Shown: one piece after another, positions 35,788-44,209 of the stretch
How the letters are laid out: each line of letters begins with the position of its first letter
How positions within the stretch are numbered: position 1 is the stretch's first letter
Assembly (NCBI GenBank): GCA_016282095.1
Contig: JAEEJW010000078.1
Coordinates: 1 to 52,740, forward strand
Source of the DNA: Ruminiclostridium sp.
Lineage (GTDB): Bacteria > Bacillota > Clostridia > Oscillospirales > Ruminococcaceae
Length of the DNA stretch: 52,740 nt
Direction: 5' to 3'
The notes under the pieces: model-generated
What the model saw: only the letters and a program-made list of their open reading frames with translations
What the model was told of the DNA's origin: nothing
The model's database searches: none
Translations under genes and position numbers: made by a program

Positions 35788-36315
35788 TTATTTAATCCCC
35801 TCGAGAAGAACGGGACTGCCGGCGGCGAAGGACTTTTTCAGATCAAGGACTCTCTGGTTAGACGAGCCCCGGAATGTGAGCGCGAGGCTCTTCTGCGCAA
35901 GTACGAACCGTCCGTCAACAAGCACATCGGCAAGCGCGAGCAGTCCGTCGGTCACTTCGGTGCGGCATCTGCTGTTCCCGGAGGTCAGCTCCTCAAAAGT
36001 AAATCCCGAGAACAGCCAGATATCCTTACCGGGATAAGTCTCTTTCACTCGTCTGAAAAAGGGCAGAAGCTCCCGCTGGTTTTCCGGCTCCATAGGCTCT
36101 CCGCCCAGCACTGTCAGCCCGTTGATGTAATCGGGCGCCAGCATTTCAATGATCTCGTTCACGGTGTCCGCGGTGAAGGGCCTGCCGTAGCCGAAATCCC
36201 ATGTCTGCGGCTGAAAGCAGCCTTCACAGTGATTGCGGCATCCCGAAACGAACAGCGTCACCCGTACTCCGAGGCCGTTGGCGATATCGTAATTCTTGAT
36301 CTCTCCGTAATACAT
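35788..36315 (-). CDS. nrdG: anaerobic ribonucleoside-triphosphate reductase activating protein
   Basis: Generates the glycyl radical on NrdD using SAM and a 4Fe-4S cluster. The 175-residue protein has CRNHCEGC for the cluster (about residues 26-33), the VLGGEPMEPENQ glycine motif and the closing FRGSSNQRVLDL. It follows nrdD on the same strand with a 58-base gap that contains a stable hairpin (36335-36362). GAGGT lies five bases before the ATG. Together with nrdD it forms a complete class III reductase pair. Confidence 0.94.
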   Translation of the reverse strand: MYYGEIKNYDIANGLGVRVTLFVSGCRNHCEGCFQPQTWDFGYGRPFTADTVNEIIEMLAPDYINGLTVLGGEPMEPENQRELLPFFRRVKETYPGKDIWLFSGFTFEELTSGNSRCRTEVTDGLLALADVLVDGRFVLAQKSLALTFRGSSNQRVLDLKKSFAAGSPVLLEGIK

Positions 36316-36334
36316 GATGTACCTCGTTCAAAAT

Positions 36335-36362
36335 CCCCGCCGTCAGCTGACTGACAGCGGGG
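36335..36362 (-). terminator. intercistronic hairpin between nrdD and nrdG
   Basis: A 12-bp stem (36335-36346 and 36351-36362, loop of four, one G-U pair), followed on the minus strand by ATTTTG. It could be a partial terminator that lowers nrdG expression relative to nrdD, or an mRNA-stability element. Confidence 0.5.
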
Positions 36363-36373
36363 AAACGTGTTTT

Positions 36374-38572
36374 TTACAGATGCAGGACTCTTTCCTTTAT
36401 CTCCTGTGTCCTGCCCTGATTCCAGAACTGTGTGCCGATGTAGCCGCAGGTACGGCGGGCGACATTCATGGTGTTCTGATCGGTGTTGCCGCAGTTGGGG
36501 CATTTCCAGATCAGCTTGCCGTCCTCCTCGACTATCTCTATCTCGCCGTCCCAGCCGCATTTCTGGCAGTAGTCGCTTTTGGTATTGAGCTCGGCGTAGA
36601 TGATGTTGAGGTAGATAAACTTCATCACCTGGAGCACAGCCTCGATGTTGTTCTGCATATCCGGAACCTCGACGTAGCTGATAGCTCCGCCGGGGGAGAG
36701 GGCCTGAAACTCCGCTTCAAAGCGCAGCTTCGAGAACGCGTCTATCTTCTCGGTGACATGGACATGGTAGCTGTTGGTGATATAGCCCTTGTCCGTAATG
36801 CCCTCGATGACGCCGAAGCGCTTCTGGAGGCACTTTGCGAATTTGTAGGTGGTGGATTCCAGCGGTGTGCCGTAAAGCGAGAAGTCTATGTTGGTCTCTG
36901 CCTTCCACTTTTTGCAGGCAGCGTTCAGGTAGTTCATGACATCGAGCGCGAAGGGCTTTGCCTCCGGGTCGGTATGGGACTTGCCGGTCATATATTTCAC
37001 GCACTCGTAAAGTCCCGCGAATCCGAGGGATATGGTGGAGTACCCGTTGTAGAGCAGTTTGTCGATAGGCTCGCCCTTTTCGAGTCTTGCGAGAGCTCCG
37101 TACTGCCAGAGTATCGGCGCCACGTCGGAGGGCGTACCGAGCAGTCTCTTGTGCCTGCACATGAGGGCGCGGTAGCAGAGGTCAAGCCTTTCATCGAATA
37201 TCTTCCAGAACTTTTCCATATTGCCGCCGGAAGAAAGCGCGACATCCGGCAGATTTATGGTAACTACGCCCTGATTAAAGCGTCCGTAATACTTGTGCTT
37301 TCCGGGTTCGTAGTTCTTCGCGTTGGCGATGTTGCCGACACCGGCTTCGGTGAAGCGGTCGGGGGTGAGGAATGAGCGGCAGCCCATGCAGGTATAGACA
37401 TCGCCTTTGAGCTCCAGCATCTTCTTCTCACTGATATAGTCGGGAACCATACGCTTGGCGGTGCATTTCGCCGCGAGGCGGGTGAGGTAGTAGTATTCGC
37501 TGTCGTCTGTGATGTTGTCCTCTTCGAGAACGTATATGAGCTTCGGGAACGCGGGGGTGACCCATACGCCCTGCTCGTTCTTGACGCCCTCGATGCGCTG
37601 GCGGAGGACTTCCTCAATGATGAGGGCGAGGTCCTTCTTCTCCTGCTCGTTCTTCGCTTCGTTGAGGTACATGAAAACGGTGACGAAGGGCGCCTGTCCG
37701 TTGGTTGTGAGCAGTGTGACCACCTGATACTGTATGGTCTGAACGCCGCGCTGTATTTCTTCCAGCAGTCTGTTCTCCGCCATTTTCGCGACAGTCTCGT
37801 CGTCTATGGTCACGCCGAACTCCTCGGCTTCGTCGCGTATATCCTTGCGGAGCTTCTCGCGGCTGACCTGTACGAAGGGCGCCAGGTGGGTCAGGGAGAT
37901 GGACTGGCCGCCGTACTGGTTTGAGGCTACCTGCGCGATTATCTGTGTTGCGATGTTGCAGGCTGTGGAGAAGCTGTGGGGACGCTCGATGAGCGTGCCT
38001 GTGATGACTGTGCCGTTCTGGAGCATATCCTCGAGGTTCACGAGGTCGCAGTTATGCATATGCTGTGCGTAGTAATCGGAGTCATGGAAGTGTATGATGC
38101 CTTCGTTGTGCGCTTCGACTATATCACGGGGCAGCAGGATGCGGCTGGTGATGTCGCGGGAGACTTCGCCGGCCATATAGTCGCGCTGTGTGGAGTTCAC
38201 AATGGGGTTCTTGTTGGAGTTCTCCTGCTTTGCTTCCTCGTTGCTGCACTCTATGAGCGAGAGTATCTTGTCATCCGTGGTGTTGGACTGACGGATGAGC
38301 TGCCTTGTATAGCGGTAGGTGATATAGGCCTTTGCCGCCTCGAAGGCTCCGTGCGCCATTATCTGGTGCTCCACCATATCCTGCACTTCCTCCACGCTGG
38401 GCGAATGTCCCAGCTCGCCGCAGGCTATGACGACGCTTTCGGTGATGCGGTCAATCTGGAGCGATGTCATGCGGGCATTCTCGCCCACCGCTTCGTTCGC
38501 TTTTGTGACGGCCGCCTTTATCTTTTCGGCATCGAACGGCACTTCCGAGCCGTTTCTTTTTATGATCTTCAT
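36374..38572 (-). CDS. nrdD: anaerobic (class III) ribonucleoside-triphosphate reductase
   Basis: Reduces NTPs to dNTPs under anoxia. The 732-residue protein has an N-terminal ATP-cone (about 1-95, KIIKRNGSEVPFD), the large barrel, and near the C terminus a four-Cys zinc site (CQKCGWDGE ... WKCPNCG) followed by the glycyl-radical loop RTCGYIG (about 707-713). The ATG at 38572 has AAGGAAGGGA upstream; a frame extension to 38611 has none. Promoter at 38639-38667 with NrdR-like boxes. Confidence 0.97.
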   Translation of the reverse strand: MKIIKRNGSEVPFDAEKIKAAVTKANEAVGENARMTSLQIDRITESVVIACGELGHSPSVEEVQDMVEHQIMAHGAFEAAKAYITYRYTRQLIRQSNTTDDKILSLIECSNEEAKQENSNKNPIVNSTQRDYMAGEVSRDITSRILLPRDIVEAHNEGIIHFHDSDYYAQHMHNCDLVNLEDMLQNGTVITGTLIERPHSFSTACNIATQIIAQVASNQYGGQSISLTHLAPFVQVSREKLRKDIRDEAEEFGVTIDDETVAKMAENRLLEEIQRGVQTIQYQVVTLLTTNGQAPFVTVFMYLNEAKNEQEKKDLALIIEEVLRQRIEGVKNEQGVWVTPAFPKLIYVLEEDNITDDSEYYYLTRLAAKCTAKRMVPDYISEKKMLELKGDVYTCMGCRSFLTPDRFTEAGVGNIANAKNYEPGKHKYYGRFNQGVVTINLPDVALSSGGNMEKFWKIFDERLDLCYRALMCRHKRLLGTPSDVAPILWQYGALARLEKGEPIDKLLYNGYSTISLGFAGLYECVKYMTGKSHTDPEAKPFALDVMNYLNAACKKWKAETNIDFSLYGTPLESTTYKFAKCLQKRFGVIEGITDKGYITNSYHVHVTEKIDAFSKLRFEAEFQALSPGGAISYVEVPDMQNNIEAVLQVMKFIYLNIIYAELNTKSDYCQKCGWDGEIEIVEEDGKLIWKCPNCGNTDQNTMNVARRTCGYIGTQFWNQGRTQEIKERVLHL

Positions 38573-38609
38573 TTCTGTCCCTTCCTTGCAAAATAGTTCC
38601 CATGGAATC

Positions 38610-38657
38610 AATCAACATATTGTACCTTGCAAGAAATTATTATAGCATATCTTGTGT
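38610..38657 (-). promoter_or_regulatory. candidate NrdR box pair upstream of nrdD
   Basis: Two minus-strand elements, ACACAAGATATGCTAT (38657-38642) and a second around TACAATATGTTG (38625-38610), have their ACAA cores 32 bases apart, three helical turns. That is the spacing known for NrdR box pairs. The first overlaps the -10. They match the consensus at about 12 and 11 of 16 positions, so this is suggestive only. Confidence 0.45.
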
Positions 38658-38667
38658 TTTATGTCAA
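38639..38667 (-). promoter_or_regulatory. sigma-A promoter of nrdD
   Basis: Minus strand: perfect -35 TTGACA (38662-38667) and perfect -10 TATAAT (38639-38644), 17-base spacer, 66 bases before the start codon. Confidence 0.85.
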
Positions 38668-38769
38668 TATATTTTTTGATTTTTACGGCGATAATTTTGC
38701 GTTCCGGCAGCAACTGTAATATGAACAGCTTTAAAAACCGTAAAAATGCACAAATATGACGATACCTAC

Positions 38770-38798
38770 TTGATTTATAGCTTTTATTATAGTATAAT
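38770..38798 (+). promoter_or_regulatory. sigma-A promoter of the transglutaminase/GGDEF-EAL operon
   Basis: -35 TTGATT (38770-38775), perfect -10 TATAAT (38793-38798), 17-base spacer. It is divergent from the nrdD promoter; about 100 AT-rich bases lie between them without an obvious gene. Confidence 0.75.
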
Positions 38799-38849
38799 AT
38801 CTATGTATTTGCTTTTACTATAAATAGCGAACAAAGGAAAGATAAACCG

Positions 38850-40109
38850 ATGAAGAAAAGTTTCAGAACCCTGATATCTCTTATCGCAGCACTTGTTCTG
38901 CTGCTGTCCTGCCTTACGGCAGCGGCTTCCGCGGACGCAGTCACCGACGAGCTGGCTCCCGTGCTGATCGAAGGAGCGTTCCGGCATGAAAGCAGCATAG
39001 AGGTCTCGGATATAGTCAGACAGAACGGCTGGAGCCTGGACGAAGCGACCCGTATGATGGGCAGAGCATACCTTGCTGCCCCGGAGCTGTTCTTCGTAAG
39101 CAACTCCATCACCGTGAACAGCATCGGCAGGGACTTCTTCGTGAAATTCGACTATACCATGACTCCCGAAGAGCAGAGAGCCGCGAAGAAGAAGATCGAC
39201 GCGCTGTGTGAGAAGATAGTTTCCGGTATTACTCCGGAGATGAACGACGTGCAGAAGCTGCTGTATGTGCATGACTGGCTGATACTCAACTGCAAGTACG
39301 ATTACGGCAAGACCAACTATGATATGTACGATTGTCTGATAACCCGTTCCACCGTGTGTCAGGGCTATTCGCTGGCATATATGTACATACTGAATAATTA
39401 TCTGAACATAGACTGCACGATAGTGATCTCGGACTATATGGGACACGCGTGGAACTATGTAAAACTCGGAAATAACTGGTATCATGTTGATATAACCAAG
39501 GACGATGCCGCCACGGTGTACAAGAACAACTCCTATGACAATCTCGGATATGTTTCGCACGAGAATTTCCTTATGAGCGACGAGCTCTGCCGCAATACCA
39601 CAATGCCGCACAGGAACTGGGAGATCGTGGGCAGTTATCCCGCGGCAAAGGATAAGACCTACGACAATGCCTTCTGGCACGAAGTAACTTCTCCGATAAT
39701 CCTTGACGGCAGGATCGGGTATTACGCGGTGAAGAACGACTCGGAAGCCGCCGCGGATATATGCTCGTACAATTTCAGGACCGACACTGCCAAGCCGCTG
39801 ATAAGGATACGCACCAAGTGGTATTCGAGAAGAAATACAAACGGCACGGAGACCTATCCCTACGGGAAGTATTTCTACAATCAGATATGGATGTCCCTGG
39901 GCGTGCGCAACGGAAAGCTCTATTTCAATACCAGCAAGAACATATATTCCTATGATCCTGCCACGAAGAAGACAAAGAAGCTCTACACGCTGTCAAAGGG
40001 CGATCAGCAGATATTCGGCTGTATGTTCACCTCGTCAGATATGCTGCGGCTGGCATACAGGTACGATGTCACCTATCCCGAGAGCTACATCTCATTAAGA
40101 CTCAGATAA
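38850..40109 (+). CDS. secreted transglutaminase-like protein
   Basis: A 419-residue exported protein with a signal sequence (residues 1-30; LLLSC could be a lipobox, or cleavage may follow ASA). The transglutaminase core (about 120-220) has the catalytic triad in order: Cys170 in STVCQGYS, His199 in MGHAWN, Asp214 in HVDITKDD. The typical helix VHDWLILNCKYD lies near 140. The C-terminal 180 residues are beta-rich, perhaps propeller-like, with repeated short strands (YSYDPATKKTKKLY). The family contains cross-linking enzymes and cysteine proteases; which applies is not visible. AAAGGAAAG lies about nine bases before the ATG. Followed after 11 bases by the c-di-GMP gene. Confidence 0.88.
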   Translation: MKKSFRTLISLIAALVLLLSCLTAAASADAVTDELAPVLIEGAFRHESSIEVSDIVRQNGWSLDEATRMMGRAYLAAPELFFVSNSITVNSIGRDFFVKFDYTMTPEEQRAAKKKIDALCEKIVSGITPEMNDVQKLLYVHDWLILNCKYDYGKTNYDMYDCLITRSTVCQGYSLAYMYILNNYLNIDCTIVISDYMGHAWNYVKLGNNWYHVDITKDDAATVYKNNSYDNLGYVSHENFLMSDELCRNTTMPHRNWEIVGSYPAAKDKTYDNAFWHEVTSPIILDGRIGYYAVKNDSEAAADICSYNFRTDTAKPLIRIRTKWYSRRNTNGTETYPYGKYFYNQIWMSLGVRNGKLYFNTSKNIYSYDPATKKTKKLYTLSKGDQQIFGCMFTSSDMLRLAYRYDVTYPESYISLRLR

Positions 40110-40120
40110 CGGAGGTCATT

Positions 40121-43100
40121 ATGGAAACTGCTGTTGAACTGGCGGAAAAGAACCAGATATTCGGTGAGATACCCTGCGCTGCCGCGACATTTATCTGCGA
40201 GGGCAGCTTTATGCGGCTCAAGTGGGCGAATGAACGCTTCTTTGCGTTATTCGGCTGCTCGAAGGCCGAATATCTCAACCTTGAACCCAATGAGTACGGT
40301 TTCAGAGTGCTCGGCAGGGAATACTCGGCGGCGGTCACGGGTCAGATAGAAGCTCTCAGCAGAAATCTGAGGGTGTTTGAGCTGGATATCGATACCAACC
40401 GCGTTGACGGAACGCATATAACCCTGCACGCGGAGATAGCTGTCGATGACATACGCAACGGAAAACGCCTTAACGTGCTCCTGCATGATATGTCGGAGCT
40501 TTCCGAAGTATCTTCCAGAAACTCGGAAATTGTGGATATGATGTTCTCCGTTATGGCTATATCCGCCGACTACATATTCAGATACGACAACCGCACAGAC
40601 AAGCTCGAACTCTACAAGAACGTGGGCGGCACATTCGTGAACAGCTTCTCGGCCGTGGATTTTGAAACTGCCTTCATCTCCGGCAATATGGTCTGTGACG
40701 AGGACGAAGAGACCTTCGGTGTCCTCTGCAACAACCTGAAGACCGGCATAGACAGCGGTGTGTTTGAGCTGCGCCTGCGGTTCCCGGACAACACGGACTT
40801 CCGCTGGTACAGATTTACGATAAAGACAGGCCGCAGCAGCTCCGACGGCGAATACAAGGGCGCTGTGGGCAAGATCGAGGACATCAGCACCATAAAGCTC
40901 GCGAATCAGCGCCTTATCGAAAAAGCCGAGCGCGATCCGCTGACCAAGCTCTACAACAAGGCCGCCACCAAGACGCTTATCCAGAACTACCTGCGCACCG
41001 ACAGCCGTGACACCTTCGACGCGTTCATAATCGTGGATGTGGACAATTTCAAGCAGATAAACGATACCCTCGGACACCTTTTCGGCGACAGCGTCCTCGT
41101 GGACATAGCCCAGGAGATGCAGGACCTCTTCCGTTCCAACGACGTGATAGGACGTATAGGCGGAGATGAGTTCATCGTCTTCCTGCGCGGTATGAACCAT
41201 AAATCCCATATAGCAAACAAGGCCGAGGATATCTGCAAGATATTCAACCTGATATACAGCGACGACGAGGGCATGAAGGTCTCCGGAAGCCTGGGCATAG
41301 CGCTGTTCCCGGCGGACGGCGAAACTTTCGACGAGCTGTACAGGAAAGCGGATCAGGCGCTGTACACCTCGAAGCGCACCGGCAAGAGCTGCTTCAATTT
41401 CTACTCCGGCGATGCCTCCGTTCCTGTGGAGGAAAAGCCCGCATCACGAGTTGAACGTTACCAGAAGGGAATGGATTTCTTCAACGGCGGTTCGGGGTTC
41501 GGCAGTGAGATACTTGCCAGCGCGTTCGATATGTCCGAAGCCGGATTCGATATGAACGAAGCCGTGGAGCGCGTGCTTGAAAAAGTCGGCAAGCACTTCC
41601 ATTTCGGCAGGATAGTGGTTTCCGAGCAGACCGGGACTATCGGCGGATTCAGGGACACCTACATCTGGCGCTCGAAGAACGCCGAGGCCGGCAGGAACGA
41701 CAGAGTGCTGTTCTCGAACAAGGAGCTTAACGAGTTCTGCGCCCGCTTCGACAAGAATTTTATACTCAGCATAATCACAGAAGAAGAGAAGATACTGAAA
41801 GACAACGCCTATGTCACATATCTGAAAGCCAACCGCATAGGCTCGGCAACGGTATGCGGATTCTTCCGCTCCGGCAGGCTCGCGGGAATGGTGAGCTTCC
41901 AGGACAGCGCCGGCTCATACCAGTGCTCGATAGATGAAGCGAAAGTCCTCAAGGAAATGACCCGCATAATCTTCGCGTACCTCATCAGGATCCGCGAAGT
42001 GGAGAAATCTCTCGACAAGGCGGAGTATGACGCGAATTACGATGAGCTTACGGGACTCATGAATTACCGCTGCTTCAAGGAACACGTCAACAGATATATG
42101 GAGACAGCCTTTGAAAACGACAAGTTCGTGTTCATAATGGCGGATTTCACCAATTTCAGCTATATAAACAGCCGCTTCGGACACGGAAGCGGAAATGAGA
42201 TGCTGAGGAACTTTGCCGCGGCGTTCTCTTACTTTTCCGACAAGATAAGATATGTATGCCGCTCCGGCGCGGACAGTTTCTGTGCGCTGGCGGAATATGA
42301 CAGCGGCCTTATTTCGCAGTTCGAGAGCTTCACCAGCCGTTTTTCGGAGAATGAGGATCTTATCGGCGGGGAAATGAGCTTCGGCATAGTTTCCGGTGCC
42401 TATATCCCCGAAACAGGCGCGGCATTCGATTTCGACACGGCTTACAGCAACGTGAATCTTGCTCTGCGCTATTCCAAACAGCACAATATCTCCAAGTGCA
42501 GCATCTACCACATGGTGATGCGCGAGGAGCTGAACCGGTCGTTCGAGATCGCGGCGGACGCGAGGACCGCGCTGCGAAACAACGAGTTCAAGGTATATTT
42601 CCAGCCGAAGGTCTCTGTCTCCAAGAGCGAGATAGTAGGCGCGGAAGCTCTTGTGCGCTGGGTGAAGCCCGACGGCACCGTGCTGCCTCCGGATAAGTTC
42701 GTCCCGTTCCTTGAGAAGAACGGTTTCATAGTGAAGCTGGACTACTTCGTCTACGAAGAGGTCTGCCGCTATATGCGCCGCCGCATAGACGAGGGCAGGC
42801 GCATAGTACCGATCTCTGTCAATGTTTCCCGCATACACATGCTGTCGAACGAGTTCACAAAGCGTGTCAGCGAGATAGTGCGCAGGTATCGCATAGATCC
42901 GGCGCTCATAGAAATGGAGCTCACCGAGAGCGCCTTCGTAGTAAACGAGAACGACACCCGGTTAACGATGATGAAGCTGAAGGAAATGGGCTTCCGGGTA
43001 TCCATAGACGATTTCGGAACCGGATATTCTTCGCTGTCGCTTCTCAAGGATATGCCGGTCGATGTGCTTAAGATAGACAAGGGCTTCTTCTCCGGCGACC

Positions 43101-43315
43101 ATGTGGAGAGCAAGGACGGCATAGTTCTTTCCAGCGTCATGGACATGGCGGACAAGATGAACATCGAGATAATCTGCGAGGGCATAGAGACCGAGGATCA
43201 GGTGGATTTCCTCAGACACAGCAAGTGCGACACCGCGCAGGGCTTCTATTACGCGAAGCCCGTGCCTTCCGGAGATTTCGAGGATCTGCTGGAGAACGGC
43301 ATCAACAATGCATAA
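40121..43315 (+). CDS. PAS/GGDEF/GAF/GGDEF/EAL cyclic-di-GMP enzyme
   Basis: A 1064-residue cytoplasmic protein; no membrane segment is evident. Order: PAS-like domains (about 15-135 and 135-285); an active-looking GGDEF domain (about 295-425; IGGDEF near 346-351, with an RxxD inhibitory site, RSND, exactly five residues before the motif); a GAF-like region (about 450-625); a degenerate GGDEF domain (about 640-785, RSGADSF in place of GGDEF); and an EAL domain (about 800-1055) with EALVRW near 840, ELTESA, DDFGTGYSSL, LKIDKGF and EGIET all intact. It could both make and break c-di-GMP, with PAS/GAF setting the balance. GGAGGT lies before the ATG. Confidence 0.94.
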   Translation: METAVELAEKNQIFGEIPCAAATFICEGSFMRLKWANERFFALFGCSKAEYLNLEPNEYGFRVLGREYSAAVTGQIEALSRNLRVFELDIDTNRVDGTHITLHAEIAVDDIRNGKRLNVLLHDMSELSEVSSRNSEIVDMMFSVMAISADYIFRYDNRTDKLELYKNVGGTFVNSFSAVDFETAFISGNMVCDEDEETFGVLCNNLKTGIDSGVFELRLRFPDNTDFRWYRFTIKTGRSSSDGEYKGAVGKIEDISTIKLANQRLIEKAERDPLTKLYNKAATKTLIQNYLRTDSRDTFDAFIIVDVDNFKQINDTLGHLFGDSVLVDIAQEMQDLFRSNDVIGRIGGDEFIVFLRGMNHKSHIANKAEDICKIFNLIYSDDEGMKVSGSLGIALFPADGETFDELYRKADQALYTSKRTGKSCFNFYSGDASVPVEEKPASRVERYQKGMDFFNGGSGFGSEILASAFDMSEAGFDMNEAVERVLEKVGKHFHFGRIVVSEQTGTIGGFRDTYIWRSKNAEAGRNDRVLFSNKELNEFCARFDKNFILSIITEEEKILKDNAYVTYLKANRIGSATVCGFFRSGRLAGMVSFQDSAGSYQCSIDEAKVLKEMTRIIFAYLIRIREVEKSLDKAEYDANYDELTGLMNYRCFKEHVNRYMETAFENDKFVFIMADFTNFSYINSRFGHGSGNEMLRNFAAAFSYFSDKIRYVCRSGADSFCALAEYDSGLISQFESFTSRFSENEDLIGGEMSFGIVSGAYIPETGAAFDFDTAYSNVNLALRYSKQHNISKCSIYHMVMREELNRSFEIAADARTALRNNEFKVYFQPKVSVSKSEIVGAEALVRWVKPDGTVLPPDKFVPFLEKNGFIVKLDYFVYEEVCRYMRRRIDEGRRIVPISVNVSRIHMLSNEFTKRVSEIVRRYRIDPALIEMELTESAFVVNENDTRLTMMKLKEMGFRVSIDDFGTGYSSLSLLKDMPVDVLKIDKGFFSGDHVESKDGIVLSSVMDMADKMNIEIICEGIETEDQVDFLRHSKCDTAQGFYYAKPVPSGDFEDLLENGINNA

Positions 43316-43319
43316 TAAA

Positions 43320-43354
43320 AACTGCTCTTCCGGAAGTTTTCCGGAAGGGCAGTT
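43320..43354. terminator. bidirectional terminator between the GGDEF-EAL and YtxH-like genes
   Basis: A 15-bp stem (43320-43334 and 43340-43354, one G-U pair, five-base loop). The plus side is followed by CTTGTTCTGTCTT; the minus side by TTTATTATG. Confidence 0.8.
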
Positions 43355-43376
43355 CTTGTTCTGTCTTAAATCGGGA

Positions 43377-44078
43377 TCAGAGCTGTTCGGGCTTGCTGAA
43401 ATCGAAAGTCTCAACGGAGTCGGTATCGTCCGAACCGATAGTAAGGCTGTCAAGATCGTCGGCAGCTTCTTCTGCCTTGTCAGCTACTGCTTCCACAGCT
43501 TCCTCAACTGCGTCGGCTGCTGCCGAAGCCGCTTCCTCAACGTGCTCAACGATAGCCTCGGGCTCTGCCGCTTCGATATCTGCGCTGTCAACTGCCTTGT
43601 CAACCAGCTCGTCAACGTTCTCTTCGATAGCTTCCGCCAGGTCGGAGACTTCTTCTGCTGCTTCGTCGGTCTTGCCTGTAACTTTATTCTTCAGATTTTC
43701 GAAGCCGCCCTTGACATTCTCGGCGGTATTCTTTGCGAATTCAACGGCCTGTTCCTTCTTTTCTGCCGCAAAGGTCTTTGTTTCTTCAAGGGTCTTTTCT
43801 CCCTTGGAGATCATATCGTTGTTGATTATGTCGTCTATGCCTTCCTTGAACTTCTCGGTACCTGTCTTGATCGCGCCGACAGCGAACAGGGAAGCCTTCT
43901 GGAGCTTCTCCTTGGGAGTGCTGTGATGCTCTTCCGCGTAGAATTCGGAATCGTCCTCATAAACGCGTGCCGCTCTTTCTTCCTCTTCAGCGTTGCGCTT
44001 TTCGATGACTCTCTTGCCGATGTAGTAACCGAGTCCTGCCAGAGCCGCGATGCTGATGAGTGCTGTTAATTTGCCCAT
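43377..44078 (-). CDS. YtxH-like membrane-anchored acidic coiled-coil protein
   Basis: A 233-residue protein with one N-terminal membrane helix (LTALISIAALAGLGYYIGKR, about residues 3-22), then a long charged helical region. The middle (about 60-135) carries Lys/Glu-rich amphipathic repeats. The last 100 residues are strongly acidic and Ala-rich (AEAIEENVDELVDK, VEEAASAAADAVEEAVEAV). This resembles YtxH/gas-vesicle-GvpP-type stress proteins of Firmicutes; function unknown. AAAGGAATGG precedes the ATG at 44078; an ATG at 44102 lies upstream of that site. Own promoter at 44157-44185. Confidence 0.75.
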   Translation of the reverse strand: MGKLTALISIAALAGLGYYIGKRVIEKRNAEEEERAARVYEDDSEFYAEEHHSTPKEKLQKASLFAVGAIKTGTEKFKEGIDDIINNDMISKGEKTLEETKTFAAEKKEQAVEFAKNTAENVKGGFENLKNKVTGKTDEAAEEVSDLAEAIEENVDELVDKAVDSADIEAAEPEAIVEHVEEAASAAADAVEEAVEAVADKAEEAADDLDSLTIGSDDTDSVETFDFSKPEQL

Positions 44079-44156
44079 TTTGTTTCCATTCCTTTCGGTC
44101 ATAAATTTTCAGACGGGCTGAAAACGACACAGCCGTCCGTATTTTTCATATAATTT

Positions 44157-44185
44157 ATTATACAATATTATTTTTGTTTTGTAAA
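44157..44185 (-). promoter_or_regulatory. sigma-A promoter of the YtxH-like gene
   Basis: Minus strand: -35 TTTACA (44180-44185), perfect -10 TATAAT (44157-44162), 17-base spacer. The leader contains an imperfect ACGGCTG/CAGCCCGT inverted repeat. Confidence 0.7.
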
Positions 44186-44209
44186 GCCTTTTTGTTAATT
44201 TTTTATATA

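Noticed and set aside
36314-37375. Plus-strand open frame of 353 codons antisense to nrdD
   Set aside because: Mirror of strongly conserved nrdD codons; no domain, no ribosome binding site.
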